DNA of 48,104 nucleotides, taken from positions 1-48,104 of the forward strand of contig JAEXLC010000133.1 of the NCBI GenBank assembly GCA_023445495.1. The letters are read 5' to 3'. This document shows positions 1-10,000 of the stretch, one piece after another; position 1 is the stretch's first letter; every line of letters starts with the position of its first letter. The stretch is from Pseudomonadota bacterium. GTDB taxonomy: Bacteria > Pseudomonadota > Alphaproteobacteria > Sphingomonadales > Sphingomonadaceae. The translations under genes were made by a program, and so were the position numbers. Below the pieces are notes generated by a model that saw only the letters and a program-made list of their open reading frames with translations, was not told the DNA's origin and ran no database searches.

Positions 1-1045
1 CATTCTTGAGCAGCACGATCGCTTCCGCGGCCGCTTCGCGGGCAATCGCGGGAGGCCGGATCGGCTTCGCATCCGGGGGGCGCGCCGCGGCGCGATCGAT
101 CGCGCCGCTCCGGATCAGCAGGCGAACGATACGCCGGGCATTTTCATCGATCTCCGACGGGGTAACCTCGCCAGCTGCGACCGCCGTCTTCAGCTTGTCT
201 CCGAAATGCGTCGGTGGACCGGGCATTTCGAGATCGAGGCCGCCCTTCACTGCCGGAGCCGTGGAATGCGTCGCCCCCCAATCCGACACGACGAAGCCAT
301 CGAAACCCCACTCCCCCTTCAGGACGGTCTTCAACAGCCAGGGATTCTCGGCCGCATAGACGCCATTGATCTTGTTGTACGCGGCCATGACCGACCAGGG
401 GTGCGCTTCCTTCACCACGGCTTCGAACGCGGGCAGATAGATTTCGCGCAAGGTGCGCTCGTCGACGATCGAATTGACGAAGAAGCGGCCGGTCTCCTGA
501 TTGTTGGCCGCGAAATGCTTCACCGATACGCCGATGCCTTCGCCCTGGACCCCGCGGACATAGCCCACGGCCATGCGGGCCGTGAGCCAGGGGTCTTCGG
601 AATAGGTTTCGAAATTGCGCCCCCATCGCGGGGTCCGGACGATGTTGACCGTCGGCGCGAGCAGCACGTCCGCGCCGTGCGCGCGCGCTTCCTGCCCGAT
701 CGCCGCGCCAACCCGCTCGGCGAGCGCCGGATTCCAGGTCGCGGCCAGCGCCACCCCCACCGGAAAGACGGTTGCCGGACGCCCTTCGGGGGAGCGCACG
801 CCGGTGGGGCCATCGGCCATCCGAACCGAGGGAATGCCAAGACGCGGCACCGGATGCGTCGTCATCGATCCTTCGCCGGCAAGCAGCATGATCTTCTCGT
901 CGAGCGTCAGTTTCGCCAGCAGGTCGGCTACGCGATCCTCCAGCGGCGCCTTCGCATCACGATACACCGGCGCCCCCCGGTGCTGGGCCAGGGCCGGGGA
1001 TGCCGGCCAGGCGCTTGCAATCAGGGTCAGGCACGTGGCCACCAT
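1..1045 (-). CDS. Glycoside hydrolase family 3 beta-glycosidase, 3' end cut by window edge
   Basis: About 348 residues are visible and the gene runs off the left edge. A short hydrophobic signal peptide ending near PALAQ suggests export to the periplasm. The GH3 (beta/alpha)8 domain follows, with KHFAANNQE near residue 180 and SDWGA, whose Asp is the catalytic nucleophile in GH3. The last visible stretch (AREAAAEAIVLLKN) is the usual junction to the second GH3 domain, so the C-terminal half lies outside. ATG at 1045 was chosen because GAGGGAG lies just upstream, at the stop of the preceding gene, 17 nt away. GH3 enzymes release terminal beta-linked glucose or xylose; here it probably trims the sugar core left by the rhamnosidase and esterases of the same operon. 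The exact substrate cannot be read from the sequence. Confidence 0.93.
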   Translation of the reverse strand, partial: MVATCLTLIASAWPASPALAQHRGAPVYRDAKAPLEDRVADLLAKLTLDEKIMLLAGEGSMTTHPVPRLGIPSVRMADGPTGVRSPEGRPATVFPVGVALAATWNPALAERVGAAIGQEARAHGADVLLAPTVNIVRTPRWGRNFETYSEDPWLTARMAVGYVRGVQGEGIGVSVKHFAANNQETGRFFVNSIVDERTLREIYLPAFEAVVKEAHPWSVMAAYNKINGVYAAENPWLLKTVLKGEWGFDGFVVSDWGATHSTAPAVKGGLDLEMPGPPTHFGDKLKTAVAAGEVTPSEIDENARRIVRLLIRSGAIDRAAARPPDAKPIRPPAIAREAAAEAIVLLKN

Positions 1046-1062
1046 CCACCGGCCCGGCTCCC

Positions 1063-1392
1063 TCACTTGATCTTCGCCAGATCTGCCTCGACGCCGGCGA
1101 GCATCGCGTCGGTGAGCTTGCCGTCCGAATAGGGCTGGAGCTGACGCAGGCTGATCGCCTTGATCATTTCATATTGCGGCAGCGTGGTCAGGCCCGGCAG
1201 GTGCTTGTCCATCACCGCCTTGGCATCCTTGTCGGCGTAAAGGTCCTGGATCGGCGTATCGAGCGAGAATTTCGCCGCGGCTGCCGGCTGGACGGCGGCC
1301 GGTGCCGTCTGCGCGGGCGCCGTCTGCGCAAACGCCATGACAGGCAGGGCAAGCGGCAAGGCGGCCGACGCAATCAACAAACGCACGAACAT
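1063..1392 (-). CDS. Small secreted protein of unknown function
   Basis: 109 residues. A signal peptide (hydrophobic core, then VMAFAQ) is followed by an Ala/Pro/Gln linker and a compact domain of about 65 residues with the pattern LYADKDAKAVMDKHLPGL and a later MIKAISLRQLQPYS. I recognise this as a recurring small domain near sugar- and ester-degradation genes of sphingomonads and relatives, but know no function for it. The start is ATG at 1392, overlapping the upstream TGA as TGATG; a GTG one codon earlier (1395) is the alternative and gives a 4-nt overlap. It lies between the acyl-CoA ligase and the GH3 gene, so it is almost certainly co-transcribed. An accessory role in the periplasm is inference from the signal peptide and context only. 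Confidence 0.8.
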   Translation of the reverse strand: MFVRLLIASAALPLALPVMAFAQTAPAQTAPAAVQPAAAAKFSLDTPIQDLYADKDAKAVMDKHLPGLTTLPQYEMIKAISLRQLQPYSDGKLTDAMLAGVEADLAKIK

Positions 1393-3083
1393 CACAGTCT
1401 CTCCTTATCGGCATCGGCCACGAAATCGGCCCCGATCGTCTGCAGCCCGAGCTCGGCGATCATCGCCTCCCGGATCATGAATTTCTGGATTTTGCCGGTC
1501 ACCGTCGTCGGAAATGCATCGACGATGCGGACGTAGCGCGGGACCTTGTAATGGGCGATCTGGCCGCGACAGAAGTCACGGACCGCCTCGCCATCGAGCA
1601 TCTCGCCCTGGCGCACCCGGATCCAGGCGCATAGCTCCTCGCCCATCTTCGCATCGGGCACGCCGACGACCGCGACGTCCTCGATCGCGGGATGGCGATA
1701 GAGATAATCCTCGATCTCTCGCGGATAGACATTCTCGCCGCCGCGGATCACCATGTCCTTCAGCCGGCCGACGATATTGCCATATCCCTCGGCATCGATC
1801 GTCGCGAGATCGCCGCTGTGCATCCAGCCCTCGCCGTCGATCGCCTCGGCCGTGCGCTGCGGATCATTCCAATAGCCGAGCATCACCGAATAGCCGCGCG
1901 TGCACAGCTCCCCCGGCTGGCCGACGGGCACCGTGGCGCCCTCGCCGTCGATCACCTTGCATTCGAGATGCGGCAGCACCCGGCCGATCGTTCCGACGCG
2001 CCGTTCGAGCGGGTCGCTCAGTCCGGTCTGGAAGCTGACCGGGCTGGTCTCGGTCATACCATAGCCGATGGTGACGTCGCGCATGTTCAGCCGCCCGATC
2101 ACCTCCCGCATCAGCGGCTCGGGGCAGATTGCGCCCGCCATGCAGCCGGTGCGCAAGGTCGACAGATCGAAGCGATCGAATTCGGGGTGCGCCAGCATGG
2201 CGATGAACATCGTCGGCACCCCATAAAGCGCCGTGCACCGTTCCGCCGCGGCGGCGCTCAGCACTGCGCCCGGATCGAAGGCCGGCGACGGATAGACCAT
2301 TGCCGCGCCATGGGTGAGGCAGGCGAGATTGCCGAGCACCATGCCGAAGCAATGATAGAGCGGCACCGGAATGCAGATCCGGTCGCCGGGTGACAGCCCC
2401 ATGCCGATACCGACGAAATAGCCGTTATTCAGAATGTTGCGATGCGAGAGCGTCGCGCCCTTGGGCAAGCCGGTGGTGCCGCTGGTGAACTGGATGTTGA
2501 TCGCGTCGTCCGCGCGCAGTTCCGCGCCGATCCGATCGAGCAGGTCGGGTTGGGAGCTTGCCAGCGCGCCGAACTGCAGCCAGCCCGCACGCGGCGATCC
2601 ATCGATCTGGATCGCGTGACGCAAGGACGGCAGCCGCGCGGACGGGAACCCGTCCGGCGCCAGTTCCCCGATCATGTCGAGATAGGCGCTGGTCTTGAAA
2701 CGCTCGGCCACCACGATCGCCCGGAGCGCGACATGGTTGATCGTGAATTCGACTTCGGACAGCCGGTACGCCGGATTGATCGTCACCAGGATAAGCCCGG
2801 CACGCGCCGCCGCGAATTGGGTCAACGTCCATTCGGCGCAATTGGGCGACCAGATGCCGATCCGGTCGCCCGGCACCAGCCCCAATGCCAGCAGCCCTCC
2901 CGCGAGCAGGTCCGCACGCTCCAGCAGCTCGGCAAAGGTCCAGCGGATGCCTTGCGCTACCGAAACCAGCGCCTCGCGCTCGCCCCATAGAGCGGCGGCG
3001 CGCGCCAGCGCCTCGCCGATCGTCGTCTCGAGCAAGGGCGGAGCCCCGGCGCCCCGAACATGGCTGACGGTGATTGCCGTCAT
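1392..3083 (-). CDS. AMP-forming acyl-CoA synthetase (fatty or aryl acid CoA ligase)
   Basis: 563 residues, the normal size for the ANL superfamily. The P-loop FTSGTTGLPKG is at about 199-209, followed by YGMTE, the hinge and core motif GRLKDMVIRGGENVYP, and the C-terminal TGKIQK whose Lys (about 531) is needed for adenylation. No signal peptide is present, so it acts in the cytoplasm. It joins a carboxylic acid to CoA using ATP. The sequence resembles medium-chain or 3-methylthiopropionate-type ligases, but chain type cannot be decided by eye. Coming after three esterase genes, it probably activates the acid they release. ATG at 3083 was chosen because it follows the tannase TAG by one nucleotide; upstream in-frame codons would extend into the tannase gene. 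The 3' end overlaps the next gene. Confidence 0.93.
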   Translation of the reverse strand: MTAITVSHVRGAGAPPLLETTIGEALARAAALWGEREALVSVAQGIRWTFAELLERADLLAGGLLALGLVPGDRIGIWSPNCAEWTLTQFAAARAGLILVTINPAYRLSEVEFTINHVALRAIVVAERFKTSAYLDMIGELAPDGFPSARLPSLRHAIQIDGSPRAGWLQFGALASSQPDLLDRIGAELRADDAINIQFTSGTTGLPKGATLSHRNILNNGYFVGIGMGLSPGDRICIPVPLYHCFGMVLGNLACLTHGAAMVYPSPAFDPGAVLSAAAAERCTALYGVPTMFIAMLAHPEFDRFDLSTLRTGCMAGAICPEPLMREVIGRLNMRDVTIGYGMTETSPVSFQTGLSDPLERRVGTIGRVLPHLECKVIDGEGATVPVGQPGELCTRGYSVMLGYWNDPQRTAEAIDGEGWMHSGDLATIDAEGYGNIVGRLKDMVIRGGENVYPREIEDYLYRHPAIEDVAVVGVPDAKMGEELCAWIRVRQGEMLDGEAVRDFCRGQIAHYKVPRYVRIVDAFPTTVTGKIQKFMIREAMIAELGLQTIGADFVADADKERL

Positions 3084-3084
3084 G

Positions 3085-4692
3085 CTAGCGCCCCGGTGCC
3101 ACGCAGCTGAAGTTCGCGGCATCGTCCGTCGATCCGCTGCCGTTCCAGCGCGCTACCTTGGGAAAGGCGCACAGGGGCCGGGTGCGCACCGGCTTCGCGG
3201 GGAAGCCGAGATAGCCGAGCAGGTCGTTGTCGAACTTGGTCGCGACGATCCGCTCGGGCGCCGGGCCGCCCTGCCGCCAGCCATCCAGCGTGCCCAGCGC
3301 ATCGAACACGTTGGGGCCCGGACCGGCCAGGCAATGCGACATGCCCGGCACCATGAACAACCGTGTCGAAGCCCGTGCCTGTACGGGATTGGCGCGCTGA
3401 ACCCGCTCGAAATAGGCGATGCTGTTCTCGGGCGGGATCGCCGCATCCTGCCAGCCATGATACATCAGGAGCTTGCCGCCCCGCGCAAAAAAGCCGCGCA
3501 GATCGGGGTTGTCGGCATCGAGATTGCTGCGCTGCAGGCGCTTTGCCAAGGGATAGTCGCGGGCCAGATTGAAGTTCGCGATCTGCCAGTTCGGATCCGA
3601 ATGGACCATGTAGCGCATGAATTCGGTTGCGAACTTGCCATGCTGCGCGCCCGGTCCGGTCAGCCACAGATCCCAGGTGCCGGCCACGGCTTCGGCACCC
3701 GGCTGGAAGCCATGGTAGAAGGGCTTGCCGTCCGTGCCGACCGGCCCGCGATAGAGCGCCCGCGCAGTCTCGACCTGCGGCGCGGTCAGGCAATCGGCGG
3801 CATCGCCTGCCTTGCACTGCAGAACCACGGGATCGAACTTGCAGGAGCGTGGATCGTCGATCACGCCGTCCGCCACCCCATCCGCCTTGTCGCACTGGGC
3901 CAGCGACGCAGCCTGCAGCAGCTTGAGCTTCGCATTGGGGATGCTCGACTCCGGCTTGCCGAATGCCGCCAGATGGTTCGCCGCGAACGCGCTTGTCATG
4001 CGCGTCCAGGGGATCGCGGGGGCGCCGGCGATGATCGCGTCATAGTCGTCGGGAAAGCGCTGCGCTTCCATCAGCGCTTCGCGACCCCCGTCGGAACAGC
4101 CATGGAAATAGCTCGCGGCGAGCGGCGCGGGATAATAGGCAGCGATCACGCGCTTGGCGGCATCGGCGGCGAGATGGTTGGCCCGCCAGCCGAAATCCTT
4201 GATCTTCTCCGGCGCGCCCAGCGCCCATTCCGCCTTCACGTCACTGGTTGCGGTATGCCCCATGTCGCTGCCGACCGAAGCATAGCCCTTGGCCACCGCG
4301 CCGCGCATCAGCAAGGCCGGGATCGCGATGTTGTTGCCGAACCCACCATTGCCGGCGCCGAGCATCTTGCCGTTCCACCCGCTCCGCTCGGGCAGCCACA
4401 TCTCGACCTTTATCGACGAGCCGGCAACCGGGGTGAGCACCGCCTGAACCCGGCAGAACGCCGACATCGCGGGAAGCGCGGGCATTTCTCCGCCGGTCGA
4501 TACCATCGCACCCTGGGCGACCGGCACCGCGGCATCGATGCGCCCGTTGGGCAATGGCAGCCCGGTCAGGGCGGCGCAGCTGTCGACCTGCCGCGCGGTG
4601 ATCGCCGACGGCGCCTTCCGCTCCTCAACCGCACAACCGCTCGCGAGCAGAAGAAGCGCCGCGCCCGGCACGACACGCAGGAGATCGTTCAT
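3085..4692 (-). CDS. Tannase/feruloyl esterase family lipoprotein
   Basis: 535 residues. A lipoprotein signal (LLLLASGC, lipobox Cys20) predicts anchoring to a membrane facing the periplasm or outside. The tannase-fold triad appears as Cys199-Ser200 in GCSDGGRE, Asp416 in GWQDAA and His453-Cys454 in GMSHC. This is the CS-D-HC arrangement of the family, in which the two Cys form a disulfide beside Ser and His. A likely calcium loop, CDKADGVADGVIDD, is at about 267-280. Family members hydrolyse ester bonds of gallate, ferulate, caffeate or related phenolic acids; which one cannot be told here. ATG at 4692 overlaps the upstream TGA by 4 nt (ATGA) and begins the signal peptide; longer in-frame extensions run into the upstream gene and lack a signal. 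Confidence 0.93.
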   Translation of the reverse strand: MNDLLRVVPGAALLLLASGCAVEERKAPSAITARQVDSCAALTGLPLPNGRIDAAVPVAQGAMVSTGGEMPALPAMSAFCRVQAVLTPVAGSSIKVEMWLPERSGWNGKMLGAGNGGFGNNIAIPALLMRGAVAKGYASVGSDMGHTATSDVKAEWALGAPEKIKDFGWRANHLAADAAKRVIAAYYPAPLAASYFHGCSDGGREALMEAQRFPDDYDAIIAGAPAIPWTRMTSAFAANHLAAFGKPESSIPNAKLKLLQAASLAQCDKADGVADGVIDDPRSCKFDPVVLQCKAGDAADCLTAPQVETARALYRGPVGTDGKPFYHGFQPGAEAVAGTWDLWLTGPGAQHGKFATEFMRYMVHSDPNWQIANFNLARDYPLAKRLQRSNLDADNPDLRGFFARGGKLLMYHGWQDAAIPPENSIAYFERVQRANPVQARASTRLFMVPGMSHCLAGPGPNVFDALGTLDGWRQGGPAPERIVATKFDNDLLGYLGFPAKPVRTRPLCAFPKVARWNGSGSTDDAANFSCVAPGR

Positions 4693-5579
4693 TTGGTCAG
4701 CACCCCCTGGGCTTGCATCCAGTCCCGCATGCGGACGGTCCAGCCATCCGTCGGCTTGCCCTTGTTCGCCATGCCGAAGCCGTGCCCGCCACTGGGATAG
4801 GTCACGAACTCCGACTTCGCGCCGGCGGACCGCCACGCCGCATCCAGCCGTCCGCTGTCGCCGCGCGACAGCTTGTCGTCATCGGCGACCAGCACGAACA
4901 GCGGCGGCGCCTTCCGGGGCACGGCGATCGGATCGGGCAGCAGGCCGGGATAGATGGTCGCGGCGAAATCAGGGCGGCTGTCGGCATGGCCCGCGATCAT
5001 CGTCCAGACCGTGACTGCGCCGCCGGCCGAGAAGCCCATCATCCCGACGCGGTTCGGCTTCACGCCGAAGCGCGCGGCGTTGGCGCGGACATAGCGCACC
5101 GCCTGCTCGCCATCGGCCGTCGCCGCCGGGCGCAGCGGTTCGACGGCAGCCTCCAGCTCCGGGAAATGGGTAAGACGCCGGATGAAAACCGAAGTGAAAT
5201 CGTCACCCGTCTGGAGCAACCGATAGCGCAGGACGAATGCCGTCACGCCCATCGAATTGAGCCACTTCGCCACCGCGACGCCCTCATTGTCGATCGACAG
5301 CATGTGGAAGCCACCGCCCGGCGCAACGATCACCGCGGTCCCGTTCGCGATCGCCGGATCGGCCGGATAGGGGATGAGCGACGCCTGGGACACGTTGCGC
5401 GTGATCGTCCCGAATGGCAGCCGGTTCTCGGTAACTTCGGGACGGGTCCCGGCAGTTACCGGTGCGGCGCCCTGCGATAACGGGATCGCATCGTTGACCT
5501 GCGCAACTGCGCAGCCGGACGATGCCAGCGAGAACATCGCCGTGATGGCGAGAACGGCACGCATGCAGATATCCTTCAT
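4689..5579 (-). CDS. Exported alpha/beta hydrolase, acetylxylan-esterase-like
   Basis: 296 residues. The N-terminus is a signal sequence; SLASSGCA could be a lipobox with Cys23. The fold shows an oxyanion loop APGGGF (86-91), the nucleophile elbow GFSAGG with Ser184, an acidic stretch ADDD (232-235) supplying the likely acid, and His266 in GGHGFG. This matches dienelactone-hydrolase or BD-FAE-like carbohydrate esterases that remove small acyl groups from sugars. Its neighbours are two other esterases and glycosidases, so deacetylation of a glycoside is the likely job, by inference. The start is ATG at 5579, overlapping the carboxylesterase stop as ATGA; Met6 at 5564 is a less likely alternative. 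Confidence 0.88.
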   Translation of the reverse strand: MKDICMRAVLAITAMFSLASSGCAVAQVNDAIPLSQGAAPVTAGTRPEVTENRLPFGTITRNVSQASLIPYPADPAIANGTAVIVAPGGGFHMLSIDNEGVAVAKWLNSMGVTAFVLRYRLLQTGDDFTSVFIRRLTHFPELEAAVEPLRPAATADGEQAVRYVRANAARFGVKPNRVGMMGFSAGGAVTVWTMIAGHADSRPDFAATIYPGLLPDPIAVPRKAPPLFVLVADDDKLSRGDSGRLDAAWRSAGAKSEFVTYPSGGHGFGMANKGKPTDGWTVRMRDWMQAQGVLTK

Positions 5580-7063
5580 TGTGCGGCATCTCGTGCAGCC
5601 GAGATCGCCGTAAGCGCCGGCGTGGTCGCGGGCTGCATCCCTGCGCCAGCCATGCCGATTGCTAGTGCTGCCGGTGCAGCCGGACCGAACCTGCTCCAGG
5701 CCGGCACGCCTTTGCCATTGGGGTCCCCGGTCCGGACGAAATTGGTCCAGTATGTTGCCAGCAGATCGGCCGCCGCCTGATCCGCCGGCGTTGCCGCGAA
5801 GTCGCCCTTTGCGAGATTGTCGAACTGGAAGATCACATCGGTCGCGTGGCCGGCCCCGGCATCGGCCTTCCGCTTCGCCTGCGCGACATAGCCGAAGCGC
5901 CAGAGCCAGGTCGGCGCGCCGGAACGCGCATGGCGCTCGGCCATTGCCAGAGCGGGCTCCGCGAAGATCACGTCACCGGCGACATGGCGCGTCGCCGAGG
6001 CGGGCGAGCCATAGGCCGCCAGGACCGCATCGGCGCCACTCCCCAGCGTCGCGAGCGTCGGCCCATTGACCATCGGCAGGAACGCGGCGGGCACGAAGCT
6101 CAGCTCGTCGTCGTTGCTGCCGAGGAGATAGGGGACAGGTGCCTGCTGGCCTTTTGCGAAAATGCGATCAGCATTGCCGGGCACGATCTCGCCATCCGTG
6201 ATCGGCCCGGAATAGCTCTGCTCTTCCTTGTTCATCATGGTGATGCCCCCAAGAACCGTCGCGGCGGGCAAGGCGCGGAGCGCGGCGAGGTCGGCGCCCT
6301 TGGCGAAGGCGGTCCCCCGCGCCTCGGCCTGCGCCAGGCTCGGCCAGCTATCGCGCCCGCCGCCCGACGCCGTGATCGCCTTGGCGAACAGGCCCTTGGC
6401 CGCCGGCGAAGCCATCAGCCGCGCGACCGACTCCCCGCCCGACGACTCGCCGAAGATCGTCACGTTCGAAGGATCCCCGCCGAACGCCGCGATGTTTCGC
6501 TGAACCCATTTGAGCGCGGCGATCTGGTCCATCAGCCCCCAATTGCCGGTCGCCTTGCCTCCGGCCTCGATCGTCAGCGCGGGGTGCGCGAAGAAGCCGA
6601 AGCGGCCGAGCCGGTAGTTGAAACTGACCAGCACCACGCCCCTGCCCGCCAGCCGGGCGCCATCGGTCTCCGGGGCAGCGCTCGAACCGCTGACGAAGCC
6701 ACCGCCATGGATCCAGACCATTACCGGCAGCTTCGCGCCCTGGACGGCCTTGGGCGTCCAGACGTTGAGGAACAGGCAATCCTCGCTCGCCGGCATGGTG
6801 CTGCCGGCCACGCCAGGCGTCGCGTTCTGCAGGCAGTCCGCGCCGAACTTCGTGGCATCGCGCACAAGGCGCCAGGGAGCGGGTGCCTCCGGCCTGTGCC
6901 AGCGCAGCGCTCCTGTCGGCGCCGCCGCATAGGGAATGCCCTTGAACGCGACGACCCGGCCATCGGTCGCGCCGCGTACCGGCCCGGATTCGGTGCGGAT
7001 CTCCTGCGCCGTTGCGGGAACCGCCGTGCCCAGAAGCGACAAGGCGATCAGGGTACGGATCAT
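5576..7063 (-). CDS. Type-B carboxylesterase, exported
   Basis: 495 residues with a clear signal peptide (LLGTAVPATAQ). Type-B carboxylesterase marks: EDCLFLNVW (94-102), oxyanion HGGGF (119-123), nucleophile Ser207 in GESSGG, Glu320 in SNDDELSF and His406 in GAGHATD, giving a Ser-Glu-His triad. These enzymes hydrolyse bulky carboxylic esters, including those on glycosides. ATG at 7063 overlaps the rhamnosidase TGA by 4 nt. Longer in-frame forms exist but run back into the rhamnosidase gene and lack the signal peptide. It is one of three structurally different esterases encoded in a row, suggesting a substrate with more than one kind of acyl group. Confidence 0.93.
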   Translation of the reverse strand: MIRTLIALSLLGTAVPATAQEIRTESGPVRGATDGRVVAFKGIPYAAAPTGALRWHRPEAPAPWRLVRDATKFGADCLQNATPGVAGSTMPASEDCLFLNVWTPKAVQGAKLPVMVWIHGGGFVSGSSAAPETDGARLAGRGVVLVSFNYRLGRFGFFAHPALTIEAGGKATGNWGLMDQIAALKWVQRNIAAFGGDPSNVTIFGESSGGESVARLMASPAAKGLFAKAITASGGGRDSWPSLAQAEARGTAFAKGADLAALRALPAATVLGGITMMNKEEQSYSGPITDGEIVPGNADRIFAKGQQAPVPYLLGSNDDELSFVPAAFLPMVNGPTLATLGSGADAVLAAYGSPASATRHVAGDVIFAEPALAMAERHARSGAPTWLWRFGYVAQAKRKADAGAGHATDVIFQFDNLAKGDFAATPADQAAADLLATYWTNFVRTGDPNGKGVPAWSRFGPAAPAALAIGMAGAGMQPATTPALTAISAARDAAQ

Positions 7064-10000
7064 CGTGAACCTCCCGCATGAAATTCGAAACTGCCGGAGC
7101 CGGTGCGATAGACCGCATAGCCGCTTTCGCGCCGAACCAGGCTCGCGCCGATGGGGGCAGCCACTGCGCCGAAGCGCGTCGGAACCCAGATTTCGCCTTG
7201 CGTGTTGGCCGGCACCTGCGCGCGCAACGTCAGGCCCGTGCCATCGACCCGCCAGCGCGAAGCCGCGCGGCCGTGGATCGTTTCCATTGCCGCTTCGGCA
7301 CTTGCCAGCCCGGCCGGGATCTCCGGCTTGACCAGCACGATCTTGTACCCGGGCGCGCCGGGCCGCAGCCCCGCCAGCCGCTGGCGCATCCAGTCGCTGA
7401 TCGACGCGAAATAGTGATGATCGCGAGACCGGCTGGCCAGGCCCCAGGATTCGAACATCGTCGAATGGCCGTTGACGATCCACCAGCCCCAGCTCGGCTC
7501 ATCGGTGCGCGTCGCGACCGTGTACGCCAGATCGGCATGGCCATAGTCGCTCAATATCTCGAGCAGATAGCGCGTGCCGAACACGCCGGTGCGCAACCCC
7601 TGCTTCTCGACATCGCGGGCGATCATATCGGCCACGCCCTGTGCGCGGCCGTCGGGGGCCATGCCGAACGCGAGCGCCAGCACATTCTGGATCTGCAGCG
7701 GCGGGCCCGCCACGCCCTTGGCATCGACCGTACGATACCATCCGTTCGCATCGTCCCAGTAGCGCGCATTATATGCCGTGCGAATGGCGTCGGCGAGCGC
7801 GCGATAGCGTGCCGCGTCCGCCGCCTCGCCGATGACCTGCGACGATCTGGCAAGCAGATCGGCCTCATGGAAGAAATAGGCGGTGGTCACCGCATCGACG
7901 CCGCCGCCGCGCGCGTTGAGGAAATCCATGCTGCCGGGCGGCACCCATTCGCTGAGCCCGGATGCGCGACGATATTCGGGCGCCTTGATGAAGGTCGCGG
8001 TATAATCGACCAGCCTACGCTGCATGTCGTGGCTCCGCGCCAATATGCGCGTGTCGCCATAGGTGGTGTAGAGTTCCCAGGGCAGGATCATCGCCGCCAC
8101 GTCCCACGGCGTGGTCGGCCCCCAGATCAGGCTCCAGCCCGGCGTCTTGTCATAGCCGTAATAGGGCGTCGCGGGGACAATCTCGGGAATCTCCCCCGCC
8201 GGGGACTGGGCGTCACGGAAATCGCCGAGCCATTTCGTCCAGACCCGCGCCACATCGAGGCTGCGTGCCGCCGCGCCGGCCGATGCCTGGGCATCTCCGG
8301 TCCAGCCATTCTTTTCGAAGCTTGGCGTGTCGGTCTGGAAACCGTGCAGATTGTTGAGGATGGTCGCGATCCCCGCCGCATCGATCCTGTCGAGCAGCGG
8401 GTTGGCACTGGTGAAGCTGCCCGTGCGCGCGACTGCCGAATGCACCAGCCTCGCGGTCAATCTCGGGGCGCGCGCGAGCCCATCGACCTGGATATAGCGG
8501 AAGCCCCGATAGCCGAAGCTCGGCTCCCATTGCTCGCGGCCGCGGCCAGCCAGCGTGTAGCGATCGGTCTGCAACTGGGCGTCGATCAGCCCGGATGCGG
8601 GGATCGCGAGGCCATCCGGCCCGAGCTGCTCGCTGCCGACCAGCGACACGGTATCGCCGCGCGCTCCACGAACCTCCAGAACCGGCCAGCCCGCGATGAT
8701 GCGGCCGAAATCATAGACCCAGATACCCGGAGCCGCCTGCTTGACCGATACCGGGGAGATCGTTTCGACGGGCGCCACCGCCTCCGAATTCGCCGCAATC
8801 AGCGTGCCGGCAGGCCCCGCAACCACGCGCGCGGGTGACCATCCATCCGCCTTGAACGCCGGCCTGTCCCACCCTGCGGGCAACAGGCGGGCGTCATAGC
8901 GCTCGCCGCGATAGATCGAATCGCCCAGCGTCGGGCCGGACGTGGTTCGCCAGTCTCCGTTCGTCGCGACGGTCTCGCGCGTGCCGTCCGTGTACAGGAT
9001 TTCGAGCTGCGCCCTCAGCGCCGGCTCGGCGTGCCAGGGGGCGACGTGGAAATACCATTCATTGGGATCGGAAACGCCATACCAGCCGCGCCCGAGCTCG
9101 GCGCCGATGACGTTCGGGCCGGGACGGAGCAGCGCGGTCACATCATGGGTGTAGACCAGCACGCGGCGATCATAGGCGGTATAGCCTGCCCCCAGCGGAG
9201 ACCCCACTGGCGTGCCGTTCAGCACGATACGCGGCATGCCGCCTGCAGCGAAATACAGCCGGGCCTGCGCGATCGGCTTGCCCGCCACCCGGAAGCCGCG
9301 GCGGACCAGCGGCGCCGGCGCCTCCATCGGCAGCACCAGGTCGATATTCTTGACGCCGCTCGCCACCACCAGCCCCGCAGCCGAGACCGTGCCGCCGGTG
9401 AACATGTTGTCGTTGCGGGCGAAGCTGGTGCGAACCGCCGGGCTTCCCACGCCGCTGACCGAAACCGCGTGTACTATCGCGGCATTTGCCTCCTTCGCGG
9501 CGAAGCCGATCGTTCCGTGCCCATGCGCGTCGTCCTCCAGCGTATCGACGACCATGCCGTCGAGAACCGTGACGGTCCGGTTTCCCGTCGCGCGGATCGT
9601 CAGCCGGTGGCGCCGGTTCTTCAGAGGCACGGCGAGCGGCACGCGCTTGAGCACCACGCGGCTCACCGCCGAACTGGAGCCCCCCGGATAGAGGCGCTTG
9701 CCGGCGATCAGCGCCGGACCGTCCTTGTCGTCGCTCAGCGTCCACACATAGGCGTCGCCATAGGTCTTGCCATGGGGCAGCGCGCGAAACAGCAGATCCA
9801 ATGACGTGCCGGTGAGCGTTAGGTCGACATCGAGGGCGACGTCACTCCAGTCATGGTCGCGCGGCTCCGGCCCCGAAATCCAGCTGGCGCTCCAGTCCGA
9901 GGGCGACAGGAGACCCATTTCCCACCAGCCGGGCGTGCTCCACCCGCCAGGACGCCCCTCGCCGTCCCAGACCTGCACCTGCCACCAATAGCGTTGCCGC

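Noticed and set aside
2695..4800. 701-codon plus-strand open frame
   Set aside because: Arg-rich shadow opposite the tannase and ligase genes; such long antisense frames are expected in high-GC DNA.
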